Source of the DNA: JAHECW01 sp964641415
Lineage (GTDB): Bacteria; Acidobacteriota; Thermoanaerobaculia; Thermoanaerobaculales; Sulfomarinibacteraceae
DNA length: 64,000 nt
Assembly: GCA_964641415.1 (NCBI GenBank)
Contig: CAZXMW010000006.1
Span: 62,001 to 126,000, forward strand
Direction of reading: 5' to 3'
In this document: piece after piece, positions 42,278 to 53,041 of the stretch
How the letters are laid out: each line of letters starts with the position of its first letter
How positions within the stretch are numbered: the first letter of the stretch is position 1
Position numbers and translations under genes: made by a program
The notes under the pieces: generated by a model
The model's database searches: none
The model's input: only the letters and a program-made list of their open reading frames with translations
What the model was told of the DNA's origin: nothing

Positions 42278-42297
42278 ACGGTGCGGTGACGGCGGAG

Positions 42298-42371
42298 GTT
42301 GAACCGCGAAGACTCGGAGATCGCAATGACGTCGAACCGGGTTCGCGATCTTCGTGTCTTCGCGGTCGAAC
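42298..42371. repeat. Inverted pair of GTTGAACCGC repeats
   Basis: The left arm starts GTTGAACCGCGAAGACTCGG (42298-42324) and the right arm 42345-42371 reads back as its complement with about three mismatches over 27 nt. A 20-nt loop separates them. The right arm ends at the first base of the xanthine dehydrogenase stop codon, so the hairpin could act as its terminator. The pair also belongs to the dispersed family at 268 and 37915. Confidence 0.7.
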
Positions 42372-44932
42372 TACGGACGATCCCGGCCGCGAGCCATGGG
42401 CAGCGTGTCGCGCCAGCGGCCGTCGTGGGCGTGCAGCGCGGCGGCAACCGCGCCGGCGGTGGGCACGAGTCCGATCTCGCCGACGCCCTTCGACCCGTAG
42501 CCGCCGACCTCGTCGGGCACCTCGACCAGGATGATCTCGATGGGCGGTGTGTCGGCCGCTCTCAGGATGCCGAGATCGCGCAGCAGCAGCGAGTCCGGCA
42601 CGCCGCCGGTGCACGGAAAGTCCTCGGACAGGGCGGAGCCGAGCCCCATGTGGACCCCGCCCTCGATCTGGCCGGCGCAGGCCCGGGGGTTGATTGCACG
42701 ACCGACGTCGTGCGCCGCGACCACCTTCGCGATACGGCCCCCGTTGTCCAGAATGACGACCTGGGTGGCGTAGCCGAAGGCCATGTGGGTGACCGGTTCG
42801 ACGGCGTCGGACCCGGGCGGCGTTGTGAAGTCGACGATGTGCTCGCCGAGAAAGCTCCGTCCGGCGAGCTCGGCGAGCGTCGCGCCGTCGAGGGCGTCGG
42901 CCAGGGCGACCGCGGCCTTCCGTCCGGAGGCGGTGCACAGCGCCGTGGCGCGGGATGCGGTGGTCATCCCGCACTCGACGCGGGGATCGCTGACCGTGCC
43001 GACCGCCATGCAGCCCGGATCGATCCCGGTCTCCTCGCTCACCACCTGGCGCAGGATGGTGTGCAGCCCCTGGCCCATCTCGGTGTACCCGGTCAGAATC
43101 CCGATCTCGCCGCCGGTTCCGACCTCGATGAGCACCCGCCCGGTGTCGTCCATCCCGTTGCCGATGCCGCTGTTCTTGATGCCGCACGCGATGCCTGCCG
43201 TGCGGGCGCTCTTGTAGACCTCCCGCACCGCCTCGAGGGTACGTCGAATTCCGCAACTGCCGGTCATCCGCTGTCCGGTGGCGAAGCGGTCGCCCGGGTC
43301 GAGGACATTGCGCTCTCGGATGTCGTAGCCGTCGAGGCCGACCTTCTCGGCGAGGCGGTCGAGGACGCCCTCGATGGCGAAGGCGGCCTGGTTCGCGCCG
43401 AAGCCCCGCATGGCGCCGCACGGTGGGTTGTTGGTCAGCACCGTTCGCGCCTCGACGTCGACATTGGGGACGCGATAGGGCCCGCAGCTGTGGCCGGCGG
43501 CGCGCTCGAGGACCTTGGTTCCGACCGAGGCGTAGGCCCCGGTGTCGCCGAGGATGCGCGCCCTGACCGCGGTCAGCCGGCCATCGGCGTCACACCCGGC
43601 GCGGTAGTGCAGGGTCAGGGGGTGCCGCTTGGGGTGGATCCGCAGACTCTGCTCTCGGGTCAGCTCGATCTTGACCGGCCGGCCGAGGAGGTGCGCAGCG
43701 AGCGCGGCGTGGCCCTGCACCGACAGGTCCTCCTTGCCGCCGAAGGCACCGCCGTTCGAGACCAGCTCGACCGTCACCCGATCGGTGTCGATGCCGAGGA
43801 TCGCGGCGATCTGGCGCTGATCGTCGTGGACGCCCTGGCCCTGACTGTAGACCATGAGGCGCCCGCCGTCGGGCATGGCAAGGGACGCCTCGGGTTCAAG
43901 GAAGGCGTGCTCGATGCGCTGGGTATGGAAGGTCGCCTCGACGGTGTGGGCCGAGGCGGCGAGCGCCTCCTCTGCGTCCCCCCTGCGAAAGGCGCAGACC
44001 TCGAGCAGGTTGCCGCCGTCGTGGACGGCAGGCGCGCCGGACGCCAGTGCCTGTTCCGGATCAACCACGGGCTCGAGCGCCTCGACCTCGACGCTGACCA
44101 GCTCCGCCGCAGACCGCGCCATGAGACGGCTGTCGGCCACCACGACCGCGAGCACGTCGCCGATGTAGCGCGTGATCTCGCCCTCGGCGACAAGCAGCGG
44201 CCAGTCCCGGGCCACGAGCCCGTGGCAGCGCTCGCCGGGCACGTCCGCGGCGGTGAGCACCCGGACCACGCCCTGCGCCGCCCCGGCGGCAGAGGCGTCG
44301 ATCCGGACGATCCGGGCCCGTGGGTGGTCTGAAAGGACCATGGCGCCGTGCAGCAGGCCGTCGACGCGGAGGTCGGCGACGAAGGGTATTGCTCCGAGGA
44401 CCCGCTCGGCGCCCCGGTAGCGCGGGACCGACGCGCCGATGCCGGTACCCTGGTCGGCCGGTTTCGCGGGCGGACCGCCGCCGCCGGCGAGCTCGATGGC
44501 GTCGACGATCCGGTGGTAGCCGGTGCACCTGCACAGGTGGCCGGCGAGGGCCCGCCGGATGCGGCTCCGGTCGGCGGAGAGCCCGTGGTCGATCAGGTGG
44601 GCGGCCCGAAGCGCGATTCCGGGGGTGCAGAACCCGCACTGCACGGCGCCGGTCTCGACGAAGCTCGAGGCGAGCAGCTGTCGCTGCCGCTCGGGAAGGC
44701 CTTCAAGGGTGGTGACCTCGCGACCGGCGACCCGCGCCGGGTCGAGCAGACAGGACAGGGTCGGACGGCCGTCGAGCAGGATGGTGCAGCAGCCGCACAC
44801 TCCCTGGGGGGAGCAGCCGTCCTTGACCGTGGTCACGCCGAGACGCTCGCGGAGCACCTCGAGCAGGTGCTCGCCGTCCTCGAAATCGGTCGTGACCTTT
44901 CGGCCGTCGAGCGTGAAAGAGACCGACGGCAT
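42371..44932 (-). CDS. Fused xanthine dehydrogenase, selenium-dependent type
   Basis: An 853-residue molybdenum hydroxylase. The N-terminus binds two [2Fe-2S] clusters: C40, C46, C49 and C61 in the first, C99, C102, C134 and C136 in the second. The molybdopterin part follows directly, with GAFGGKED, AMRGFGANQAAFAIE and the active-site Glu in GSKGVGEIGL. No FAD subunit is fused or adjacent. Fusion, length and the GCSPQGVCGCC spacing match selenium-dependent xanthine dehydrogenases. Selenium here would be a labile Mo ligand, not selenocysteine, so no recoding is expected. Its start overlaps the xdhC stop. Role: purine oxidation or a related hydroxylation. Confidence 0.87.
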   Translation of the reverse strand: MPSVSFTLDGRKVTTDFEDGEHLLEVLRERLGVTTVKDGCSPQGVCGCCTILLDGRPTLSCLLDPARVAGREVTTLEGLPERQRQLLASSFVETGAVQCGFCTPGIALRAAHLIDHGLSADRSRIRRALAGHLCRCTGYHRIVDAIELAGGGGPPAKPADQGTGIGASVPRYRGAERVLGAIPFVADLRVDGLLHGAMVLSDHPRARIVRIDASAAGAAQGVVRVLTAADVPGERCHGLVARDWPLLVAEGEITRYIGDVLAVVVADSRLMARSAAELVSVEVEALEPVVDPEQALASGAPAVHDGGNLLEVCAFRRGDAEEALAASAHTVEATFHTQRIEHAFLEPEASLAMPDGGRLMVYSQGQGVHDDQRQIAAILGIDTDRVTVELVSNGGAFGGKEDLSVQGHAALAAHLLGRPVKIELTREQSLRIHPKRHPLTLHYRAGCDADGRLTAVRARILGDTGAYASVGTKVLERAAGHSCGPYRVPNVDVEARTVLTNNPPCGAMRGFGANQAAFAIEGVLDRLAEKVGLDGYDIRERNVLDPGDRFATGQRMTGSCGIRRTLEAVREVYKSARTAGIACGIKNSGIGNGMDDTGRVLIEVGTGGEIGILTGYTEMGQGLHTILRQVVSEETGIDPGCMAVGTVSDPRVECGMTTASRATALCTASGRKAAVALADALDGATLAELAGRSFLGEHIVDFTTPPGSDAVEPVTHMAFGYATQVVILDNGGRIAKVVAAHDVGRAINPRACAGQIEGGVHMGLGSALSEDFPCTGGVPDSLLLRDLGILRAADTPPIEIILVEVPDEVGGYGSKGVGEIGLVPTAGAVAAALHAHDGRWRDTLPMARGRDRP

Positions 44933-45876
44933 CAGCGCTGAACGCCGTTTCGGATGGCGATGAGCTCGGCGGCGACCGATACCGCGATCTCCTCGGGGGT
45001 GTGGCTGCCGATGGCGACGCCGATCGGCGCCCGCACCCGGGCCAGAGCGGCCGGGTCGGCCCCGCCGCGTTCCATGTCGGCGAAGAGCTTGCGCACCTTC
45101 GCGGCGCTGCCCATCAAGCCCAGGTATCTCAGCTCGTGTCCCAGCAGCCGCTCGAGAACCTTACGGTCGTGGTGGTGGCCGTAGGTCATGATCACGACCC
45201 ATGAGTGCTCGCCCTCGGGAACCGCGTCTGCGACCCGGTCCCAGTGCACCACCCTGAGCTCGTGGGCGAAGGGATTGTCGGCCATGGTCGGCAGACCGGC
45301 GCGGTTGTCGAGAACCGCGATTCGGAAGGGTAGGGTGGCCATGACCCGCGACAGCGCCAGCGCGACGTGGCCGCCGCCGATGATGGTCAGCGTGTCGAGC
45401 AATCCGATCGGCAACCTGAACGTCCACTCCTTACCGTCGCGCACGAAGCTCGGTTTGCCGATCGGGCCCCGACGAAACTCCATGCCGCTGTTCGAGAGCA
45501 CCAGCGTCCCGGTTCCGTGCTCCTGCAGCGTTGCAGCGACCTGTTCAATCTCTTTTCGTGACGACCGCGCAAGCGGGAGGAACGAAAAGAGCTGCCTCCC
45601 GCTGCACAAGGTCCCACCCGCCTCGTCGTTGTGGAGGAATTCGACCAGCTCGGCGTCGCCCCCCTTGCGCGCCCGGTCGACCAGGGCGCGCTCGGCGACC
45701 CCGCCGCCGATGGTCCCCGACTGACCCGACCGGGTGACCACGACAAACGTCCCGGTGATGCCGGGCACCGAGCCCGAGTGCTCGACCACCGTGACCAGCG
45801 TGACCGGCTCGTCGGCGTCGAGCGTCTCGAGCGCATACCGCCACGGTTCGATCGATGGTGTCGGTTGGGATTTCAT
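44932..45876 (-). CDS. xdhC: XdhC/CoxI family Mo-cofactor chaperone
   Basis: A 314-residue maturation protein. The N-terminal XdhC domain has VTVVEHSGSVPGITGTFVVV and GTIGGGVAERALVD with the conserved Cys in GGTLCSGRQ. The C-terminal Rossmann domain has LTIIGGGHVALALSRV and YLGLMGSAAKVRKLF. By family it binds molybdenum cofactor and helps sulfurate and insert it into xanthine dehydrogenase, fitting its position immediately upstream with a 1-nt start-stop overlap. TACAAT lies exactly 6 nt before the ATG. Confidence 0.92.
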   Translation of the reverse strand: MKSQPTPSIEPWRYALETLDADEPVTLVTVVEHSGSVPGITGTFVVVTRSGQSGTIGGGVAERALVDRARKGGDAELVEFLHNDEAGGTLCSGRQLFSFLPLARSSRKEIEQVAATLQEHGTGTLVLSNSGMEFRRGPIGKPSFVRDGKEWTFRLPIGLLDTLTIIGGGHVALALSRVMATLPFRIAVLDNRAGLPTMADNPFAHELRVVHWDRVADAVPEGEHSWVVIMTYGHHHDRKVLERLLGHELRYLGLMGSAAKVRKLFADMERGGADPAALARVRAPIGVAIGSHTPEEIAVSVAAELIAIRNGVQR

Positions 45877-45888
45877 GTCCTTATTGTA
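45874..45888 (-). promoter_or_regulatory. Leaderless-type promoter, xdhC operon
   Basis: On the minus strand TACAAT (45883-45888), then AAGGAC and ATG (45876-45874). The AAGGA could look like a ribosome-binding site but ends one base before the ATG, too close to function, and would be upstream of the expected start site. Confidence 0.6.
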
Positions 45889-46075
45889 CGGCGCGCCGGG
45901 CGACGGGGGTTGGAGGGTCGATCGCGGCGACGCGAAGCGCGCGAAGGCGCCGCGGAGCATCGCATGTGAAAGCTGGCTGGGCGCTTGAAGCTCGACACTT
46001 CGCGCTTTTGGAGGTCTGCGGTTGAGTCGTGAAACACACACGCCACGAAGGGCCACAGAGGTTCCACAAAGGAGT

Positions 46076-47116
46076 TCAATCGGTCTCTTGTACAGCCTTG
46101 GCGAACGGTCCGATCGATGCCCGGAGGACGACCTCCGCGCGCAGCTGGTGATCGGAGATCTCCAGTGCTCGCCCCTGGAGCCGATCGAGCAGGACCTCGG
46201 CCGCAAGCTGCGCGAGCTCGACGACGGGTTGGCGCACCGTCGTCAGCGGCGGCCAGGCGAAGCCGGCGAACGACGTATCGTCGAAACCGGCGACCGAGAG
46301 ATCATCGGGGATGTCGAGCTGCCGCTGGTGGGCGACGGTCAGGGTCGCCATGGCCATGTGATCGTTGCTGGCGAAGATCGCGGACGGACGGCGCCGCAGC
46401 GCGAGCAGGCGACTCGCGCACGCGTAGCCCGAATCGAAATCGTACAGGCCCTGCTCCACCAGCGCGTCGTCGTACACGATGCCGTGCCGCGCGAGAGCGG
46501 TGTGATACCCCGCGAGTCGATCATGACTCGAGCCGTGATCGGGGTGGCCCATGATGAAACCGATCCGGCGGTGGCCCAACCTGATGAGATGTTCCGTCAT
46601 CTCGGTCGCCGCTTCCTCGTCGGCGACCGAGATCCGGGGGAGTCCGGGGAAGGCTCGTTGAGACAGACGGACGGCGAGGATGCCCTCATCGAGGAGGGTT
46701 CGGATGAGCTTCTCGTTGTCGGACACCGGCTGGAGGACGATCAGGCCGTCGATCGTGGCCTGGTGGTGGAGATCGACGACCTCGTCGATCACCGAGGAAG
46801 ACCGCGAGTCGCAGGGGTGGATGAGCAGGTCGTAGTTGCGCGTGCGACAGACGCGGAGGACGCCGTCCTGAACCTCGGCCACGTAATCGGGGGCCTTCGG
46901 GTTGTCGTAAAGCATGCCGATGACGAAGGACCGGTTGGCGGCCAGGCGGCGGGCGGAGAGGTTGGGACGGTAGTTGACCTCGGCCGCGGCGCCGAGAACC
47001 TTGTCGCGGGTCGACGGTCGCACATTTGGCTCGTTGTTGACGACCCGCGACACGGTCTTGATCGACACGCCGGCAAGCCGTGCGACATCGTCGATGGTCG
47101 GTCGCTTCTCATTCAC
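46076..47116 (-). CDS. LacI-family regulator of the glucan locus
   Basis: A 346-residue repressor. The N-terminal LacI HTH reads PTIDDVARLAGVSIKTVSRV followed by VNNEPNVRPSTRDKVL, with a hinge helix LSARRLAANRS. The periplasmic-binding-like effector domain contains FVIGMLYDN, IDGLIVLQPV, HRRIGFIMGH and IFASNDHMA. I chose GTG 47116 (VNEKRPTIDDV) with GGGGGACA upstream. It is divergent from the TonB receptor, whose promoter contains a perfect LacI-type palindrome. By context it represses the beta-1,3-glucan genes, with a glucan breakdown sugar as likely inducer. Confidence 0.9.
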   Translation of the reverse strand: MNEKRPTIDDVARLAGVSIKTVSRVVNNEPNVRPSTRDKVLGAAAEVNYRPNLSARRLAANRSFVIGMLYDNPKAPDYVAEVQDGVLRVCRTRNYDLLIHPCDSRSSSVIDEVVDLHHQATIDGLIVLQPVSDNEKLIRTLLDEGILAVRLSQRAFPGLPRISVADEEAATEMTEHLIRLGHRRIGFIMGHPDHGSSHDRLAGYHTALARHGIVYDDALVEQGLYDFDSGYACASRLLALRRRPSAIFASNDHMAMATLTVAHQRQLDIPDDLSVAGFDDTSFAGFAWPPLTTVRQPVVELAQLAAEVLLDRLQGRALEISDHQLRAEVVLRASIGPFAKAVQETD

Positions 47117-47205
47117 TGGTCTGTCCCCCAAGGGCGGCCCGGGCGTCGCGGAGCATCGCATGACCCGCGTCGGCTTCCGCTCGCTGCCGAGCGCCGCGCG
47201 GTGCG

Positions 47206-47211
47206 ATTGTA
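47206..47211 (-). promoter_or_regulatory. -10 of the LacI regulator gene
   Basis: TACAAT on the minus strand, about 90 nt before GTG 47116. A weak TGACGC-type -35 lies about 16 nt upstream. Confidence 0.4.
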
Positions 47212-47369
47212 CAAACCCGAAAGAGATGCGTCACGACCCTCTGCCCGGCGTGGCGCGGCGAATGCGGCTTCGGTGAGGGCGGCCCGGTCGTCGTCGCCCT
47301 GATCTCGGCGGTGCCCGCGCGGCCCGTGGCGTTCGGAATTTCCGGCCATGAGAAAATTTTCGCAAACTA

Positions 47370-47398
47370 TTGACAGCGCTGTCAACCTTGCGTTAAGG
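47370..47398 (+). promoter_or_regulatory. Glucan locus promoter with LacI operator
   Basis: TTGACAGCGCTGTCAA (47370-47385) is a perfect 16-bp palindrome with a central CG, the hallmark of LacI-family operators. Its first half is also a perfect -35 TTGACA (47370-47375), with TTAAGG at 47393-47398 as a weak -10 after 17 nt. Repressor binding would directly occlude RNA polymerase. Expected start is about 47405, giving a leader of roughly 470 nt before the TonB receptor. Confidence 0.75.
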
Positions 47399-47875
47399 TC
47401 AAGCAAAGCTGGCGCGAGTGGCGAGGAGGCCAGCATGCTCGAATCGAAATCGGACATCTCCGAAGTTCTGATGCAGCGTTCCTCCCGAGTGAGCCTCGCA
47501 CGCCGGCAGTCCGCGACCGACTCCCCCCGACCGACCACGACACGAAGCCGGAGATTCGACCGGTGCGGTATTCGCCCGGCTCATCGCGGCGCGAGGGGCG
47601 GCTTTCCCACCGCCATCAAGCGATGCACGGCGGGTCGACGTGGATCGACCGATGCACGAGCCGGGACGGACGGGACCTCTGACCGAGGACCCAGAGCATT
47701 CGAGCGGCCGATCGATATCCGACTCTCTCGCGGGACGTCGCCGGACACCCACCGGTACCGATCACCGTCTTCACGACCACCAGCGGCGCGCCGATCCTCG
47801 ACGAAGATCTTGCGTCGCTGTGTGTTTCGAAACAGTCACGGTTTGACAATGGTCGGATTTTGAAGGAGGAGTTGC
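47399..47875 (+). other. Long leader region of the TonB receptor gene
   Basis: About 475 nt between the operator promoter and ATG 47876. A basic, low-quality frame runs through it (to 47863) but has no family resemblance, and there is no clear hairpin-plus-T terminator. A second TTGACA at 47843-47848 is too near the start codon to serve as a -35. Either the mRNA has a long leader or an unrecognised promoter lies closer. Confidence 0.4.
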
Positions 47876-50641
<2,766 letters not shown>

Positions 50642-50654
50642 GCGCTCGATCATC

Positions 50655-50686
50655 GCCGGCGCCGCTCATCCGCGAGCGGCGCCGGC
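50655..50686 (+). terminator. Intercistronic GC hairpin
   Basis: GCCGGCGCCGCT (50655-50666) and AGCGGCGCCGGC (50675-50686) are a perfect 12-bp inverted repeat with an 8-nt loop, 14 nt after the receptor stop. No T-run follows, so it is probably a partial terminator or 3'-end stabiliser that keeps receptor mRNA more abundant than the downstream enzymes. Confidence 0.6.
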
Positions 50687-50749
50687 TGGTATCGTCTGAC
50701 GCAGGTTGGCCGCGATGATGTGTTCGCGTGGCCATCAGAGGGAGTTCCC

Positions 50750-53041
50750 ATGCGCAGTCTCTCGGTCCTGATCGTCGCCCTTTCGCTCATCGGCGCTCCG
50801 GCAGACATCGGGGCGGCCGATCAGCTCTCCCTCGACGCCCGCATCGACGCCCTTCTCGAACGGATGACGCTCGAGGAGAAGGTCGGCCAGCTCAACCAGT
50901 TCAGCCACACCTTCGACGTCACCGGGCCGGCGCCCACCGACGACGGGGGCAACCGGCGCTACCGGATGATCCGCAGCGGACAGGTCGGGGCGATGCTCAA
51001 CGTCACCGGCGTCGAGGCGACCTGTACGGCGCAGCGGCTCGCGGTCGAGCACTCGAGGCTCGGGATTCCGATACTGTTCGGCTTCGACGTCGTCCACGGC
51101 TATCAGACGATGTTCCCGATCCCCCTGGCCGAGGCTGCGAGCTGGGACCTGGAGGCCATCGAACGGTCGGCTCGGATTGCCGCCACCGAGGCAGCCGCGG
51201 CGGGTCTGCATTGGACCTTCGCGCCGATGGTCGACATCGCGCGCGACTCCCGTTGGGGCCGGGTGATGGAGGGCGCCGGGGAGGACCCGTTCCTGGGCGC
51301 CGCCGTGGCGGCGGCGCGGGTGCGCGGTTTCCAGGGTGACGACCTGCTCGCCTCCGACACCATCGCCGCCTGCGCCAAGCATCTCGCGGGCTACGGCTTC
51401 GTCGAGGCCGGCCGCGAATACAACACAGTCGAGCTTACCGAGCACACCATGCGCAACGTGGTCCTGCCGCCCTTCAAGGCCGCGGTGGACGCCGGGGTGG
51501 CCACGGTGATGAACTCGTTCAGCGAGATCGGCGGCATCCCGGCCACCGCCAGCGTGCACCTGCAGCGCGAGATTCTCAAGGGCGAGTGGGGCTTCGAGGG
51601 TTTCGTGGTCTCCGACTGGGACTCGATCGGCGAGATGACCTTCCACGGTGTCGCCGCCGACGAGCGGCAGGCGTCCGCGCTGGCCATCACCGCCGGCAGC
51701 GACATGGACATGGAGTCGTCGGCCTACATCGAGCACCTGGCCGCGCTGGTCACCGACGGCGTGGTCGACGAGTCGCTGGTCGACGATGCGGTGCGCCGCG
51801 TGCTCGAGCTCAAGCTCCGGCTCGGCCTGTTCGACAACCCGTACCGCACCTGCGATGCGAAGCGCGAGAAGGCGACCCTTCTCAGCCCGTCCCATCTGGC
51901 GGCGGCCCGCGAGGTGGCGCGGAAGTCCATCGTGCTGCTGAAGAACGACGAGGCACTGCTGCCGTTGTCGAAGGCGGGCGGTTCCATCGCGGTCATCGGC
52001 AGCCTCGCGGCCGACACCGACAGCCCCCTCGGCAGCTGGCGTGGCCGGGCCGTTCCCGGTTCCGCCGTGTCGCTGCTCGACGGCATCCGCGCAGCGGTGG
52101 CCGAGGATGTGAGGATCACCTATGCCGAAGGCGCGCCCCTCGTCGTCGGCGAGCGGAGCTTCGTGAAGGAGCTCGAGCTCAACCACGACGACCGCTCGGG
52201 TTTCCCCGAGGCGGTCGCCGCGGCACGGGATGCCGACGTCGTGGTCATCGCCGTCGGGGAGGAGGCGTTCCAGTCCGGCGAGGCTCGGTCAGTGGTCGAC
52301 CTGCGGCTCAAGGGGGTCCAGGAGGACCTCGTGAAGGCGGTTCACGACGCGAACGAGAACGTGGTCGTGGTCGTGATGAGCGGCCGTCCCCTGGTGCTCA
52401 CCTGGATGGCCGACCACGTCCCCGCCATCCTTCAGTGCTGGCACCTCGGCTCCGAGGCGGGTCATGCGATCGCCGACGTGCTGTTCGGCGACTTCAATCC
52501 CTCGGGGAAGCTGCCGATCTCCTTCCCGAGGCACGTCGGGCAGAAGCCCCTGTACTACAACCACAAGAACACCGGGCGTCCCGAGACCGAGGGTGACGTC
52601 TTCTGGTCTCACTACAGCGACTCCCCGAACGAGCCCCTGTACCTGTTCGGCTTCGGGCTCAGCTACACGACCTTCGAGATCTCCCCGCCCGAGCTGGGCA
52701 GCGCGACGATGGCCATGGACGACGAGCTGACGGTGACGACGACGGTGAAGAACACCGGCGAACGGGCCGGCACCGAGATCGTGCAGCTGTACGTCCGGGA
52801 CCTCGTCGGCAGCGTCACCCGTCCCGTCAAGGAGCTCAAGGGCTTCAAACGGGTCGAGCTCGAGCCGGGCGCGGCCGAAACGGTCGTCTTCACCCTGACT
52901 GCCGACGACCTGGCCTTCTACAGCAGACGGGAACGGTGGGAGGCGGAGCCCGGTGACTTCGTCATCTTCGTCGGTTCAAGCTCGGCCAACCTGAGCACGG
53001 CACGGCTGCAGCTCACCGGAAGTTCGGAAGAATCGCGATGA
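50750..53041 (+). CDS. bglX: GH3 beta-glucosidase
   Basis: A 763-residue periplasmic enzyme. A signal peptide covers about 1-22 (LSVLIVALSLIGAPADIGA). The N-terminal GH3 barrel contains MVDIARDSRWGR, ACAKHLAGYG and the nucleophile D289 in VSDWDSIGE. The C-terminal GH3 domain contains SGEARSVVDLRL, with a probable acid/base Glu, and a fibronectin-III-like tail with VKNTGERAGTEIVQLYVRD. BglX-type order and length. In this locus it likely removes terminal glucose from beta-1,3/1,6-gluco-oligosaccharides. AGGGAG precedes the ATG. Its stop overlaps the GH16 start. Confidence 0.93.
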   Translation: MRSLSVLIVALSLIGAPADIGAADQLSLDARIDALLERMTLEEKVGQLNQFSHTFDVTGPAPTDDGGNRRYRMIRSGQVGAMLNVTGVEATCTAQRLAVEHSRLGIPILFGFDVVHGYQTMFPIPLAEAASWDLEAIERSARIAATEAAAAGLHWTFAPMVDIARDSRWGRVMEGAGEDPFLGAAVAAARVRGFQGDDLLASDTIAACAKHLAGYGFVEAGREYNTVELTEHTMRNVVLPPFKAAVDAGVATVMNSFSEIGGIPATASVHLQREILKGEWGFEGFVVSDWDSIGEMTFHGVAADERQASALAITAGSDMDMESSAYIEHLAALVTDGVVDESLVDDAVRRVLELKLRLGLFDNPYRTCDAKREKATLLSPSHLAAAREVARKSIVLLKNDEALLPLSKAGGSIAVIGSLAADTDSPLGSWRGRAVPGSAVSLLDGIRAAVAEDVRITYAEGAPLVVGERSFVKELELNHDDRSGFPEAVAAARDADVVVIAVGEEAFQSGEARSVVDLRLKGVQEDLVKAVHDANENVVVVVMSGRPLVLTWMADHVPAILQCWHLGSEAGHAIADVLFGDFNPSGKLPISFPRHVGQKPLYYNHKNTGRPETEGDVFWSHYSDSPNEPLYLFGFGLSYTTFEISPPELGSATMAMDDELTVTTTVKNTGERAGTEIVQLYVRDLVGSVTRPVKELKGFKRVELEPGAAETVVFTLTADDLAFYSRRERWEAEPGDFVIFVGSSSANLSTARLQLTGSSEESR

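Noticed and set aside
42371..44932. In-frame TGA selenocysteine codon in the xanthine dehydrogenase
   Set aside because: The frame is continuous without internal TGA; in this enzyme group selenium is a cofactor ligand, not an amino acid.
47348..47863. Basic 171-codon frame in the leader of the TonB receptor
   Set aside because: Arg/Ser-rich, no ribosome-binding site, begins upstream of the mapped-by-motif promoter and overlaps the operator.
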